Shown here in pieces: positions 22,612 through 33,769 of a DNA stretch of 64,000 bases (position 1 is the stretch's first letter; each line of letters opens with the position of its first letter). Location: assembly GCA_017979445.1 (NCBI GenBank), contig CM030707.1, forward strand, positions 22,822,586-22,886,585, read 5' to 3'. The notes beneath the pieces are model-generated. The model searched no databases. It was not told where the DNA came from and saw only the letters and a list, made by a program, of their open reading frames with translations. The translations under genes and the position numbers were made by a program. The DNA comes from Akebia trifoliata. Its lineage: Eukaryota > Streptophyta > Magnoliopsida > Ranunculales > Lardizabalaceae.

Positions 22612-24350
22612 TGTAGACACCCCATTTTTGCACTCGCCTGATTAATCAACTCGTCAACCCGATCGCAATGATTCCCAATGATGGATGTTATTTTCATTGT
22701 TTTATTTTGTTACCAGATATGTTTCAGAAATCCGGATGAGGTATCTCGAATTGACAAAACCTTAGAAACTACGCTACGCTAAGAAAATACGACCCCAAAA
22801 ACATAGAAATTATCATCTTGTAGACCAAAACGAAGTTTCACGATAAAAATCACTAAAAATTGACCAAATTATCAAAATACCCCTAACCTCAAAACAACCT
22901 TAGAGCCTACGTTACGCTTAGGAAAACTCTCTCAAACACATAAAATAACAAATCGGAATCAAATAAATCATTTAACCAATTTTAACAGAATTTGACAAAA
23001 TTACGAAAATGCCCCTGATAAAGTTCATGATCATTTCACACAAAAAATTTCATAAATGATACAAACTAATATTTTCATTGAATTCTTTACGAAAAATTGA
23101 TTCTAAAGCATCCTAGAAGATTAAAAACCGACTTAAAACGTGAAAAGTCCTCTCCGGGGGTAAAACGGTAATTTCACAATTTTCATAATTAAAAATTTGA
23201 AATTAATAAATAAAACATTAAATAATTAAAGTGAAACATTAATGAAATTAATTTAAAATTTTGAACCGAAGAAATCGATTAATCGGGTTTTCAAGTAAAA
23301 TTTTTCAAGGTTCGTGAGATATTTCTTTAAGGATCCCTCCATTTGGGGGTCTAAAGAATTAAAGAAATAATGGAGGGGGGTTCTCCAAAAATTAAAAGTA
23401 AATCAAGTAAGACTGAAATCAAGGTATTAAAGTCAATCGAGTGAGACTAAAGTCAAAATTAAAGTCAATTAAGCAAGACTGAAGTCAAGATATTAAAAGT
23501 CAATCAATCAAGACTAAAGTCAAAACATTAAAAGTCAATCAAATAAGACCAAAAATCATAATAGAGTTCTAATTAAATAATAACTCAATCTAATAGAGTT
23601 CTAACTTAAAAACAATTCTACCTAAAACAATTCTAATTAAAACACAATTCTACCTAAAACAAGTCTAACTAAAACACAACTCTAATTAAAATAACTCTAA
23701 TTAAATACTAACTCTATCCAAATCAACTCCTAAAAAAATCTATAAATAGAGGTGCTCACACCCTATTTTCGTATCAAATCATAAACCCTAAGAGAAGTAG
23801 GTCTAAAAGCCTTCTTAGCCTCCCATAAACCCTAGTTTTGGAGCCCCAACTCCTTACCTAACATCTCTCCTTCGATTTTAGCCTAAATAACACCCATAAG
23901 CCCTCCAAAAACACTTCAAAATCCATAATAAACTCGAAGAGTTCATATCAAAAAAATAAGGAGATACCTTGCCTCGGAGATCCGAAATCAAATCCGGAGA
24001 CAGAACTAAGTAAGGGAGTACGGTACAAGGAGCTATTTTTGTCGGATCTGAGGGAACAAAGTCTTTGCTATCGGAAAGGTATAACTTTTTTTTATTTATT
24101 TTTTATCTAGGTTTTTAGCAATGTAATTTATTTGAAAAGTTAGTAGAGACCGGTTTTGGCCGGACGGGGTTGGTGCCTAACACCTTCCAATCCCGTAACG
24201 TGATCCTCGGACTCTTTTTCTCTTTCGTAGATTAGTTTGCCTTTTTTAGAGTCAGTTTGGTTCCTAGACCTTAACAACTAGGTGGCGACTCCCAAACCTC
24301 AAGGGTTAAAAGCGGATCCGTGCACCCCGCGGATCGAGGGCGCTTTCACA
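22612..24350 (+). mobile_element. Solo LTR, Tat/Ogre-like Ty3 type
   Basis: Starts TGTAGACACCCCATTTTTGC and ends GAGGGCGCTTTCACA (TG...CA), flanked on both sides by CACAC (22607-22611 and 24351-24355). The opening TGTAGACACC and the late TAGGTGGCGACTCC with CGGATCCGTGCACCCCGCGG are characteristic of long plant Ty3-type LTRs. There is no internal domain, primer site or second LTR, so it is a solo LTR of 1,739 bp. It interrupts CACAATCCAACATC repeats of the Harbinger element. A TATA-like CTATAAATAGAGG lies at about 23749. Confidence 0.8.
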
Positions 24351-24869
24351 CACACAATCCAACATCTACATAACATCACATACACATTAACATTCCATTC
24401 ACAATCCAACATCCACATAACATCCCAAATACAATCCAACATCCACAAAACCATTATACTTCATCATCATTGAATGAAAAATGATAATATTAACATTGTA
24501 ATTAAAATCAAATTGTTGCATTGTTTTCCTTCGTATGAGCATTAAATTATTACATCATTAAGCCATAAGAACAATAAGGAGGAAAATATTGTGTCATAAA
24601 TATTGCAAGCACATCACATTTTATCAAATAAAAAGTGTTACAATGTCACACAAAAAGATAAATATAATTTTTATTAAAAATAAATCCAAAATAAATCAAA
24701 GCTCTTAAGCTCTATTATAAATAACATATAGTGCATTAGTTATTCCAGACAATGTCCTCTTCGTGGTAACACAAGATCGACGATTTATAGGCTCATCATT
24801 ATTATTATGCTCAAGTGCAACCCCTTCATCTTTTACAATTTGTTCTTCCTCAAAATGTAAGAATTCTAA

Positions 24870-26111
24870 TTACATACTTCCTTATAAAGTTATGAAGTAT
24901 CATGCAAGCCAATGTAATATCTCATTGTGTTTCAAATTTGTAATATGACATTTGCTTCAAAATTGGTCATGTTGCCTTCAAAACTTTAAAATATCGCTCG
25001 ATGACATTCCTAAATGAAGAATGCATATAGTTAAACAATTATTTATTTGTTCTTGGCATCGACTTTCTTTTAAAATTTTGAAATGATATGTTACACTCCG
25101 ATAAGGTGCAAGGTAGCTTTCCATCAATGGATATCCAAAGTCGACTAAATAATATTTACCTTGAAAAAAATAAAATAATCTATTAAGAATGACATTTTTA
25201 ATATTGTATTTTATCTTAACTTTAAAAAAACTAACCTAGAGAAGGATGTGGAAATTGTAACGATGACTTCATAATAGTGTTAAGGAACATGCGAGAATCA
25301 TTAGCTGATCCCTTTTATCCAGCTACGACATGCGTAAATGTCATATAAAAAGCACAAGTGACCATAACATTTCGTGTTATGCCTTTATGTCCTCGAAATC
25401 TATTTTGATCTACGAACGAGATATATCCATTAATGTATACCCTATCGATCGTGCCCAACACAGTCCTTGTATTTACATATTTCAAATATAAATAGTTATA
25501 TTTGACGTTATTAGAAAGAATGGTAAATGAAGAAAATCATTGAGAAAATATCTTGAAATATGGCCAAGATCTTTCTTTGATTCGTATATGTATTGAGACT
25601 TCGTTTAGATTAAGAAGAATAATAAAAAGCTTTGAAATTTCAACTAAACCTCTTAGAATTACAAGAAAATATTTGTTAATGGTATCCAATAAATGCGTAA
25701 AACTAACCTTCAGTACTTTATGTTTTTCATTGTGACCCACGGTATAAACAAACATTGCAACCTATTTTTGGATTGAGATCTTTTTTTCATCTTTTAACAG
25801 ACCCCTCCCTTCGAATATGTCACCCAAATTTAAGAAAACTTGTCGTTCCATTCTAAATAAATCATTACATTACCCTGTCCATCAATAATGTTATGTACAT
25901 AATATGTTCTAGTATAAACAAAATTCTTATGTGGTTTCCTATAGATAAAGGTGTCAACATATTGTTGTATTGCAACAATGACACCTGTTATCAAAATATC
26001 TAATGATAGATCATCATCTACGGTATTCACATCATAAATTTCATCGTTACTGGACATATCATCGTAGGTGAAAATATCATCATCAAAATCCATAAATATG
26101 TATAAATACAC
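24870..26111 (-). pseudogene. PIF/Harbinger transposase remnant
   Basis: Reading the minus strand from 26111 to about 24870 recovers, in broken frames, the order of a Harbinger transposase: an acidic N-terminus, then RMERQVFLNLGDIFEGRGLL (~25850-25790), VYTVGHNEKHKVLKVSF (~25750), GHKGITRNVMVTCAFYMTF (~25400-25340), KYYLVDFGYPLMESYLAPYR (~25160-25100), and NVIERYFKVLKAT*PILKQM with ACMILHNFIRK (~25015-24880). These match the DDE nuclease blocks of plant ALP1-like/Harbinger proteins; the catalytic Glu lies in the NVIER block. Several stops and frameshifts show it is dead. Confidence 0.8.
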
Positions 26112-26670
26112 AACTTAAAATTATATAAATTCAAACCATAACATTCAAATAATATAGATAACAAAATAAACACGTTTAACATTCACCACATAATGGGTAT
26201 TATCAATAACATTCACCACATAACGAACATATTACTCAATCCACATAAAGCATAAAAAATAAATAAGTATTATCAATAACATACCACCATAGGGGTAGGA
26301 TATAGTCAGTACCATCAATGAAGATAATAATAAATAAATATATCAAAACCACACACATATACTACTTAGAATGATTAACTCAAACATCATCCATTTTGCC
26401 CTTCAACCACCAAATACGGAATCCATCTGTTCATAACATGTACAAAATTTGCCTGTATTCCTTTATACTGAATAATTTCAGTGCAAACCGATAACAATCA
26501 TTATTAGGGATGATTTCTGTTATTGGATCTAACAAATCAATACACTATTTAATGTTACCAGGTTGTGTAGGTGGTAGTGGAGGTGGTGCACTACTCGTGC
26601 TCGTCCTAGACGAAATTACTTCAATCAAATGATCAATTTGTTATCTCAACATAGTTGCATTCGTCATTTT

Positions 26671-27440
26671 TTATTGTTTGAAATGTGATTGAAAATCTAG
26701 GTTATCTTCAGATCTCTTACGTGATAGTGCAATAAATGTAAGTATACTATCACCATCAACATTAAGAGAAATATACCGATTAAAAAAAACATTAGGAAAA
26801 ATATCTACAGGTGGCTGGGAACCTAATGGTTGGGACTCTAGTGGTTGCATTTCTTGAACAAATGCAAGATCATCATCATCATTATCATCATGAAGCTCAT
26901 GCTCTCCAACTCTAGATAACATAGTGGATGGACGCGCACCAGGATTAGAAGAGCTTGCGACATACTCTCCAGTAACATAGGTTCCTCCAAATAGTATGGC
27001 CAACTCTTCAACATGTTTCAGTCCCTCATAACACCATTGTGCATCAATTTTATTTTTCTACAAAATAAATAAACTTATTTTATAAGTTTAAATAGGTAAA
27101 CGTAATATTTCTATTTGGTAATCTGATAAAAATTATCTCCAACTAAAAGTTCCACCAGTTATTGCTCGCCAATACCTTATTCTTAACAACATTGTAACCC
27201 ACACCACTACATGTTTTTAACTTAATTCATCTAACGCAAATAACTTTACTTTTATCCTAGTAATTCTTATGTTGCTTCTTAGTGTAATTAAGTCCCATCA
27301 TTGTTTGGAATTACTTCATTAAAGATGAATTCCCTAATAGATTCAATGAAGTATCGGGTCTTTTCCATTCTTAATCAATTCTACGTAGATATCAACCCAA
27401 ATCTTATGAAGATAGGGTGTCCATCTTGTAGAAGCAATTT
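26671..27440 (-). pseudogene. Harbinger-associated Myb/SANT-like ORF remnant
   Basis: The minus strand from about 27440 gives STRWTPYLHKIWVDIYVELI, then several stops, then LASNNWW-like text (~27165), then KNKIDAQWCYEGLKHVEELA (~27060) leading into a 110-codon open part (27003-26671) with an acidic stretch (DDNDDDDLAF). This is the layout of the Myb/SANT-like DNA-binding protein that PIF/Harbinger elements carry next to the transposase. It is divergently decayed but in the expected position, upstream of the transposase remnant. Not a host gene. Confidence 0.65.
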
Positions 27441-28640
27441 TTGACTCTATTTTTTTTTTTATTATTATGTTACTTTTTGTCTTAGTATCTAATAACTTAA
27501 ATATTCATTTAAAAAAATAATGGATAAGGAATAATCAATAAATCGTAGCAAGTCAAAAAATTTGTTGGAACAAATTATCTCTAAAAATGTCAAGAAATCT
27601 AGTCCATAAATTCATAAAACAAATAACAATATAAATTTGCATTTATCTATAAAAATTTTGCATGTGAGGTGAATTTAAACAAATAAAACGAAAATATAAA
27701 AATAAAAAAGAGAGAAACCAACCAACAATGGATTAATACGCTTCTCGATTACAAGAACTATATCTTCTTTAAACTCGATTATAGTCGAACCCAACTTAAA
27801 AAAAAAATAACAATGGTGAGTTAATACCAATTGAAATTGAACCCAACTTCAAAAAATAAAATAAAATTTGTAAGAAGGGTCGAGACCTAGAAAGTTCAAA
27901 ATCCCATTATCTATTAACAGATAAATCAAACAAATCAAATGAATTGAGATACATTTCAACTTACATCTTCAAGATAAATTAAAATTCAAAAGTTCTTAAA
28001 AGAAAGTTGCATATATGTTGAAAACAGATAGTCCATCTTTATATGCTATCATTAAAAATAATATTAAGAAAAACACTATATGGATGATGAAATAACACAA
28101 AGAATCGCCAAAAAAATGAGCAGCAAAATTAACAAATTAATACACAAAAACAACTATTAGAAAATAAGAAAAAAAAATATAACCAAAGCAAATTAAAAGA
28201 TTAAAATCACATAAATACTGACAACATTAATTTCATATAATATTTACATTGGTGGTCATTATCTTGTTGAGCCATCCTTAATCACAACATTTACTGCTTT
28301 GAAGCAAACCAAATCTATAAGAAAGTTGCTACATAAGAAAGTTGGTGCGGCAATATAACCTCTTAAAGTATACATTGGTGGCCATGATCATCATATGGGC
28401 CAATGTTCTAGATTTATTTAAATTAAAATATTTTTCTCTAAAATAAAAAATAAGGAAACGTACATATTACAAGTGATGGTAAATTATATATAAAAATAGA
28501 AGGTAAATTATATATAAATAAAAGCACTTAGGAGGCGGAGAAAACATTCCAAGGGAACCCAACTAAAAACAAGTTAAAACAATAAATAAATAAAAACAAT
28601 TCTCATACACTCCAATTTTACAATCAACCCCACTTAAACA
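27441..28640. other. Interior of Harbinger element, no gene recognised
   Basis: A-rich sequence with stops in all frames. No domain detected. Confidence 0.4.
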
Positions 28641-28649
28641 TCAATTCTT

Positions 28650-29090
28650 AATAAGAACACCCCTACACTCCTTGAATTTCTTGTATCAAAAGAACATCAA
28701 CGCTTTAATATTGAGAAAATTGCTGTGGATGACCTTTTCTTTGCCTTCAAACACCCTACAACTTCTTTCTTTTCAAGTGCCTTAACACATAACAACATCT
28801 TTCCCTAGTAAAATTGGGTCAAACCCAAGCCACGTTGAATTCAGAAACGAATGAACACCAAATGTCATAGGCTATGAGCAAAGAAGAAAAAGATGATTCA
28901 CAAATTTCTTGTTCTCCAACTTAGGAAGCAAGTGTCCAGAATGATAAAATTTCTCTTCTTAAGATGATCAATGGTTAAAATTTGATTACGTGAACCTGTC
29001 CATAAGAAAAACAAAACCTTAGAAGGTACATTTGTATCCCTTCAAAAGAAGTTGCAAAGGTTGTACTCTGTGTTGAACTCAAAAGAACAA
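28650..29090 (-). pseudogene. LINE reverse transcriptase C-terminal fragment
   Basis: Reading the minus strand in broken frames gives EEKFYHSGHLLPKLENKKF, VNHLFFFAHSL*HLVF, then RVFEGKEKVIHSNFLNIKA and LMFF*YKKFKE. This order (zinc-binding Cys/His region, 'HL..HC.....W..F', then 'R.FEGKE..I....K') is that of the zf-RVT tail at the C-terminus of plant L1-type LINE polyproteins. Multiple stops. It is a nested fragment within the Harbinger element. Confidence 0.55.
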
Positions 29091-30471
29091 CCCCTAAGTT
29101 TCCATTGGAGTTGTCAAAACTCCAAGAGAGTTTTCTTAATAAAAAATGCAACAATTACTTCTCTTGGATAAATCTTTTTTTGAATCAATTGTAATGCAAT
29201 AAGTAAAAGTTGGGGTGCCAATAGTTGCTATAAAGTTTTTTATTTTTTATTTAAGAAAATATGTCATCAAGTTGTGAAGACAAACGAAAAAAAGAGACTG
29301 AACTGAACTGGGTTAAAAACATTTCAATCATGAGAGGTTGAAAAACAGTTGTTTTTTTTTTTTTGTTAAAAAAAATCAGGATTTTATCAAGAATTTAAAA
29401 ATCATGAGAATTTTGAGTATTTATAACTTGATGAAACATAAAAAAAATCTGCGTTGACCTCAAAAACTCAAAAAGATCTTACCCAAAAATGCCCTTTTGA
29501 TTCCAAATCCATGATCTTGTCTGAAACTAAATCCATGATAAAATTTTAATTCTAAATCCATGATCTCATTTAAACAGGGGTTTGATAGAAGAGTAGAAAT
29601 GATGTCTACCTTTTAAAACAAAATCACAGGATACATCATTATTTATAAGGCTTTTTATTTGTAAGTTTGATTTTCCTATCCTTGTACCAATTGTAGACTT
29701 GAGGATGTAGAAACAATAAAACAGTGAAAATAAATTTGCTTAAATACAAAAAAAAAAAGAAAAAAAAATAGAGAAGAGAAGAAACCCATAATTGAAAATT
29801 CATGAAAGAGAAGTAAAATAGAGAAATGGGTTCTATAGATTAACATCAAATAGAGGAAAATAAAAATAAAAACAAAATTAAAACCAAAACACAAGAAGGA
29901 GTTAGAGAGAGATCGAAATGTCGAGTTGTGCGTGTGGCATACTTGTAATTTTTGCGAAAATACCGACTTTTGAAGATCAAACGAACAACCATTATGGTTC
30001 TAGGGTTCGTGGAGTGAGAACCTCAATGGTAGATGACTATGAAAGCTCTTCTGATTTCGTTAAGTGCACAGAGCAAGCTTAGTATCTCTCAGTTATAAAA
30101 TCTAGAAGGCTTGGAGAAGAAGAAGAGATTATAGAGAGGCTAGGAGCTGCAACGAGAGAGACGAGGAAGGGGTTTACATTCGTTGCAAATCGATAACGAA
30201 AGAGGGTTTAGGTTTATTTGTTGGAAATTCAAGTAAATGTGAAGGGTATTTCAATCATTATACCTAAGTTGTTTTCAGTGATCAACTTTGCGAAGAAGCA
30301 AAATAAAGAAGCCCCCTTTAGATGTCTCTAATTAAGAGTTATTTTTGGGCTTTTGTTGATATTCGTGGGAGTCAAAAAAGCCCAAACGAACATTGTTTAT
30401 CTGACTTTTTTTAGCTTAAAAGCCAAAAATGCAAAAAAGAGCTGGCTTTTGAAGCTCAAATGAACAATCCC
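29091..30471. other. Right part of Harbinger element, non-coding
   Basis: A-rich sequence ending in the right terminal region (AGCCCAAACGAACATTG ... GAACAATCCC). No gene is recognised. The frame at 29894-29676 on the minus strand is a low-complexity T-rich artefact. Confidence 0.4.
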
Positions 30472-30474
30472 TTA

Positions 30475-31297
30475 GACTCCAATTCAAGAAAGATCAAGCC
30501 TAAAAGTTCTTTTTCGGAAGTCAAATTGTTTTTCTCAATCGATCAAGCTCAAATTTCAGAGTGAAAAAATCTATTAAAAAAACATACAAAGCCTTTAAAG
30601 AAGATCAAATCTAAAGTCATTCTCAAAAAACACATAAATCATTCTCAGTCGATTAAGCATGAAGCTTGGAGAGAATAAAATCTAAAAAAGCCTCCACAAA
30701 AGATCAAGTACCAAGCCAACATCTACAAGTCAAGATCAAGCAATTATCTACAAATCCAAAGATCGTTTTCAGTCGATCAAGTATGAAGCCACTTGGAGAG
30801 AAGAAATTGACTCGTCACCATTATTATTTTGTATTTAAATGTTAATCAGAGGATAATATTAAGATCTGTACCTCATATTTTTATCAAAGAATAAAATATT
30901 ATTTACGATCTTGTTTTATGCATCTCGAGATAAATCACTGACATTTGTTGTCAGTAGTTATTTAGGTCGTTTTCCATTAATTTATAAGTATATTTACAAC
31001 GTTTGAAAATGATTAAATAAAAATTCTTTGTAAATAATAAATGAAAAAGTATGGTTAGAAGTTAAGTGTGTCTATGACTACCCCTTAAGTAAGAACAAAG
31101 ATGGAATAGTAAATCTATGTTTTGGATCCATTTTTGTTGCAATCAATTAGAGTTAGTTGTAAAAGATTGAAATGAAACATGTATTGGATTTGAAAATATT
31201 TGAAGATAATATTTTAGGGTTCTGTTCTCAGTCCATTAATTTGAGAATTGAAATTGGAATTGACCATTGGCAATCCTAGTTGAGTAGTGCATGATTG
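30475..31297. other. Intergenic with short tandem motif
   Basis: Three loosely repeated units with CGATCAAG.(A/T)..AAGC..GGAGAGAA lie at about 30535, 30645 and 30770. A polyadenylation-like AATAAA occurs at 30890. Possibly the right half of an LTR interrupted by the Harbinger insertions. No gene seen. Confidence 0.3.
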
Positions 31298-31745
31298 TAA
31301 AAACAACCTCCATTTTATGTAGAGTAGGGATCCAAAACAATGTCCTGTACCTAACCAAGGTTAGGTGGCACCCCATTTTATGTCATGTGAAATTTTTGGG
31401 ACCCACTGACTGTATGAATATGTGATCCATCCCTTGGTGAACCTACATACCAAAAATCGTAGTGTTTGATAACTTGTATCTGCTAGATGTAAACTCTTGA
31501 AAAAGAGTTTAAATCCAATGATTAGAAATCATTTTTAAAATAATGCTATAATCAATAGATGCAAATCACCAAGCAAACTGATCTTTTGTGTGTGGATTCA
31601 TCAAGGGATAGAACACATATCCATATGGTCAGTGGGTCCCCAAAAATGCCATGTGGCATAAAATGGGGTGTCACCTGAACTTGGTTAGGTACAGGATACT
31701 GTTCTAAATCCCTACCCTCTCATAAAATAGTAAAAGTTGTAGTTT
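31298..31745. mobile_element. Palindromic MITE
   Basis: The left arm (TAGGGATCC, TGTCCTGTACCTAACC, GGTGGCACCCCATTTTATG, GGGACCCACTGACTGTAT) is mirrored by the right arm (ATATGGTCAGTGGGTCCCC, GGCATAAAATGGGGTGTCACC, GGTTAGGTACAGGATACTG, AAATCCCTACCC). The pairing runs at least 150 bp per arm. No coding capacity. Target duplication not resolved because the flanks also pair weakly. Confidence 0.65.
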
Positions 31746-31769
31746 ATTTTTTCGAAATGTGAGCAGAAT

Positions 31770-31870
31770 TAAGGCAGACCAAGACCAACATAAGAAAGGG
31801 TTCAAAGGGTTTGAACTTAAGACCTTGGGAAAACCTCCACAAAGTCTTACCTAAGTGGTCCTTCTTAAAG
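31770..31870 (-). mobile_element. SINE-like fragment (weak)
   Basis: On the minus strand GGACCACTTAGGTAAGACTT, followed by AGGTCTTAAGTTCAAACCC, resembles the A-box/B-box head of a tRNA-derived SINE. Only about 100 bp is recognisable and no poly-A or target duplication was found. Confidence 0.25.
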
Positions 31871-32300
31871 GTTGTAGTTTATGTTATAAAAAAAGTTTAC
31901 TTACACATTAGATATTTTTCTTGGTGAATATCTAATTGCCAAATTATGATTTCAACTTGGATTTAAACTTTAAAGTTTTGTACTATGTTTGGAATGTTTG
32001 GATTATGACATTTTTAATTTCAAGAGTTATCTGAACCAACTGTTGAATGTTTCAGGAATGTCTCTGAATATTTTAGACAAATTTTCTAGTAGCCGAAATA
32101 TTGCCTTTAGATGAAATTTTAAAATTTGCTCTCCCAACGGATAGTAACCAGTCATGTAAGAAAAAAATCTTCTTATCCTCTAATCAAGTAACACGTGACA
32201 CAGAGAGAAATTAATTAGATATTTTATGTAGTGTAAATTTGTTATGTCTCCAATTTAAAAGATATGTTTTAAATATATAATACCAAAAGTAGCAATTAAA

Positions 32301-32386
32301 ACAAGAAGTGGATAAGTGGTTAAGGAATCACATTTGAAATCTGTTTGGCGACGCCTGCTGCGCAGGTTCAAACCCTGCTGTCAACG
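32301..32386 (+). pseudogene. tRNA-Ser(UGA)-like pseudogene
   Basis: AGTGGTTAAGG (D arm), TTTGAAA anticodon loop with TGA, a long variable arm hairpin GGCG-A-CGCC, and an intact T arm GCAGG-TTCAAAC-CCTGC are in the order of a plant tRNA-Ser(UGA), followed by a TTTT stop for pol III. The 5' acceptor strand does not pair with the 3' GTCAACG end, and the anticodon stem (TCACA/TCTGT) has mismatches. It is therefore probably a dead copy. Confidence 0.6.
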
Positions 32387-32389
32387 TTT

Positions 32390-33010
32390 TGATTTTATTC
32401 TGCTAAATATTTGCGATAGCAATACCCTGTGTTACACCTCTTTTGTCTTCATCCACGTCTAAGATTAGTAGAAAATGACCTAAACAACCTCATATTCTCC
32501 TAATAAACTTAGGACTTAAAATGGGTCGGATTTGAGTATATTGAGATCCCATTTTTTTTTATTCTGATCCTACAGGTTAAAATCATATTCGAACCATTTT
32601 GTTTTCATTAAAAACAGATTTAATCCGATCAAATTAATTGATTCAAGTTGGTCGAGTCAAATAATTTTGAATTGTTCAACATTTTTGTCTTTCCTCTTGT
32701 CTCTCCCTTTAATTTTATTGTCTTTCTTCTCATTTTTTCGTTTTTCAATGACGTCCATTTTATTTCTTTTTCCTATTATATCTCATTTTTAAATAATCGC
32801 TAATTTTACTATATTTCCTCTTTTACCTTTTTAACCCCAAAAAAATGTTAGTGCTGACATAAGCAAACTCTAATTTTTAGACAATATCCTATTATTTGAA
32901 TAAAATTTGAATTTTCAATTATTCTTGAAAAAGAACGTTTTTATATCAAAACTTTTTATTAGTCTTTAGTGTAGACCAAGGTCAAGGGTAAATATCATTA
33001 GTTTGAAAAC
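32390..33010. other. Intergenic, nothing recognised
   Basis: AT-rich spacer with no domain-bearing frame. Confidence 0.4.
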
Positions 33011-33011
33011 T

Positions 33012-33567
33012 TAGAGCATCTCCAATAGTCTCTCAAATTAGGATGATAATACAAAATTTTGAAAGTCTTTCAAAAAAATGTGTTTCAATGCATATCTCAA
33101 ATGGGAAATGTTCAGCAACAAACATTTTGGCAAAATCAGCCCATTCCAAAACTTCTAACCCCATCAAAAATGGACGGTCCACGATTTTTCAACTTGTAAA
33201 CATGGGGCTAGAAGTCTAGAGATCATCCTCACAAAAAATCAGCCCATTCCAAAACCTCTAACCCATGTTTTGAAAAATGTTTTGCCAAAATGTTTGTTGC
33301 TGAACGGGACCCATCTCAAATATAGGGTTTGTTAAAATATATGTTATATTATTTCACATTGATTTTAGCATATCTCATAATTTGCTAATGTGACTTTCAG
33401 ATTATAAAAATTATCTTTTAAATTATTATTTTTTTATTAAATTACCATCAAAACAAATGAAAAATTACTTTTGGAATTAGTTTAAAAAAAAATAAAATAC
33501 CAAACTGCTATTTAAAATAAAGAAATTTAATTTTTTAATTTTTGAGATGATGCATTGGAGCACATCA
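33012..33567. mobile_element. MITE with GAGCATCTCCAATAG-type ends
   Basis: The left end GAGCATCTCCAATAGTCTCT and right end GATGCATTGGAGCACATC are imperfect inverted repeats, the classic signature of a widespread plant MITE group. The interior is AT-rich. It is split by the MITE at 33103-33312, whose target duplication lies within it. It sits about 200 bp upstream of the methyltransferase start codon. Confidence 0.5.
33103..33312. mobile_element. Cloverleaf-type MITE, copy G, with clean 9-bp TSD
   Basis: Ends GGGAAATGTTCAGCAACA and TGTTGCTGAACGGGACCC are nearly perfect inverted repeats. The flanks carry ATCTCAAAT at 33094-33102 and again at 33313-33321. Unlike the other copies this one is not in a TA run, so the 9-bp duplication is informative and places the family with Mutator-like elements. 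It is internally deleted: one hairpin arm pair is missing, the middle GACGGTCC module is kept. Confidence 0.85.
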
Positions 33568-33769
33568 TTTTAAATTTGACATTTTTTCATTTTTTTTATT
33601 AAAAAAATAAAATTGCCAAAGGGAACTCAAATATTAACAAAAGGTTGAAGGGCATGTCTAAATCATCATTTTTCCTCTTGAACTTTTGTATTGTTAAAAG
33701 CCTAAACCTCGCTTCGTTTCGTCGTTTGAACTTCGAAGGATCAACACACACACACACACAGCAGTAGTG

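Larger units (their letters stand above)
21888..30471 (-). mobile_element. Decayed PIF/Harbinger transposon, ~8.6 kb
   Basis: Left end GGATTTGTTCTTTACAG and right end GAACAATCCC are inverted-like (reverse complement GGGATTGTTC), next to TCA (21885-21887) and TTA (30472-30474), compatible with a 3-bp TTA duplication. Sub-terminal sequences (GTTGGATTCTGGTAAAAT near the left, GGGAGTCAAAAAAGCCCAAA near the right) also occur in the element at 40498-42287, so both belong to one family. Minus-strand remnants of the two proteins expected for PIF/Harbinger lie inside: a transposase and a Myb/SANT-like protein. Later insertions include a solo LTR and a LINE fragment. Confidence 0.65.

Noticed and set aside
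26671..27003. 110-codon open frame as a host gene
   Set aside because: Upstream text and context identify it as the C-terminal part of the Harbinger Myb/SANT-like protein, with stops upstream.
28650..29090. LINE endonuclease domain (LLIQE-like text near 28680)
   Set aside because: The longer minus-strand order of motifs fits the C-terminal zf-RVT tail (RVFEGKE) better. The LLIQE reading is in another frame and isolated.
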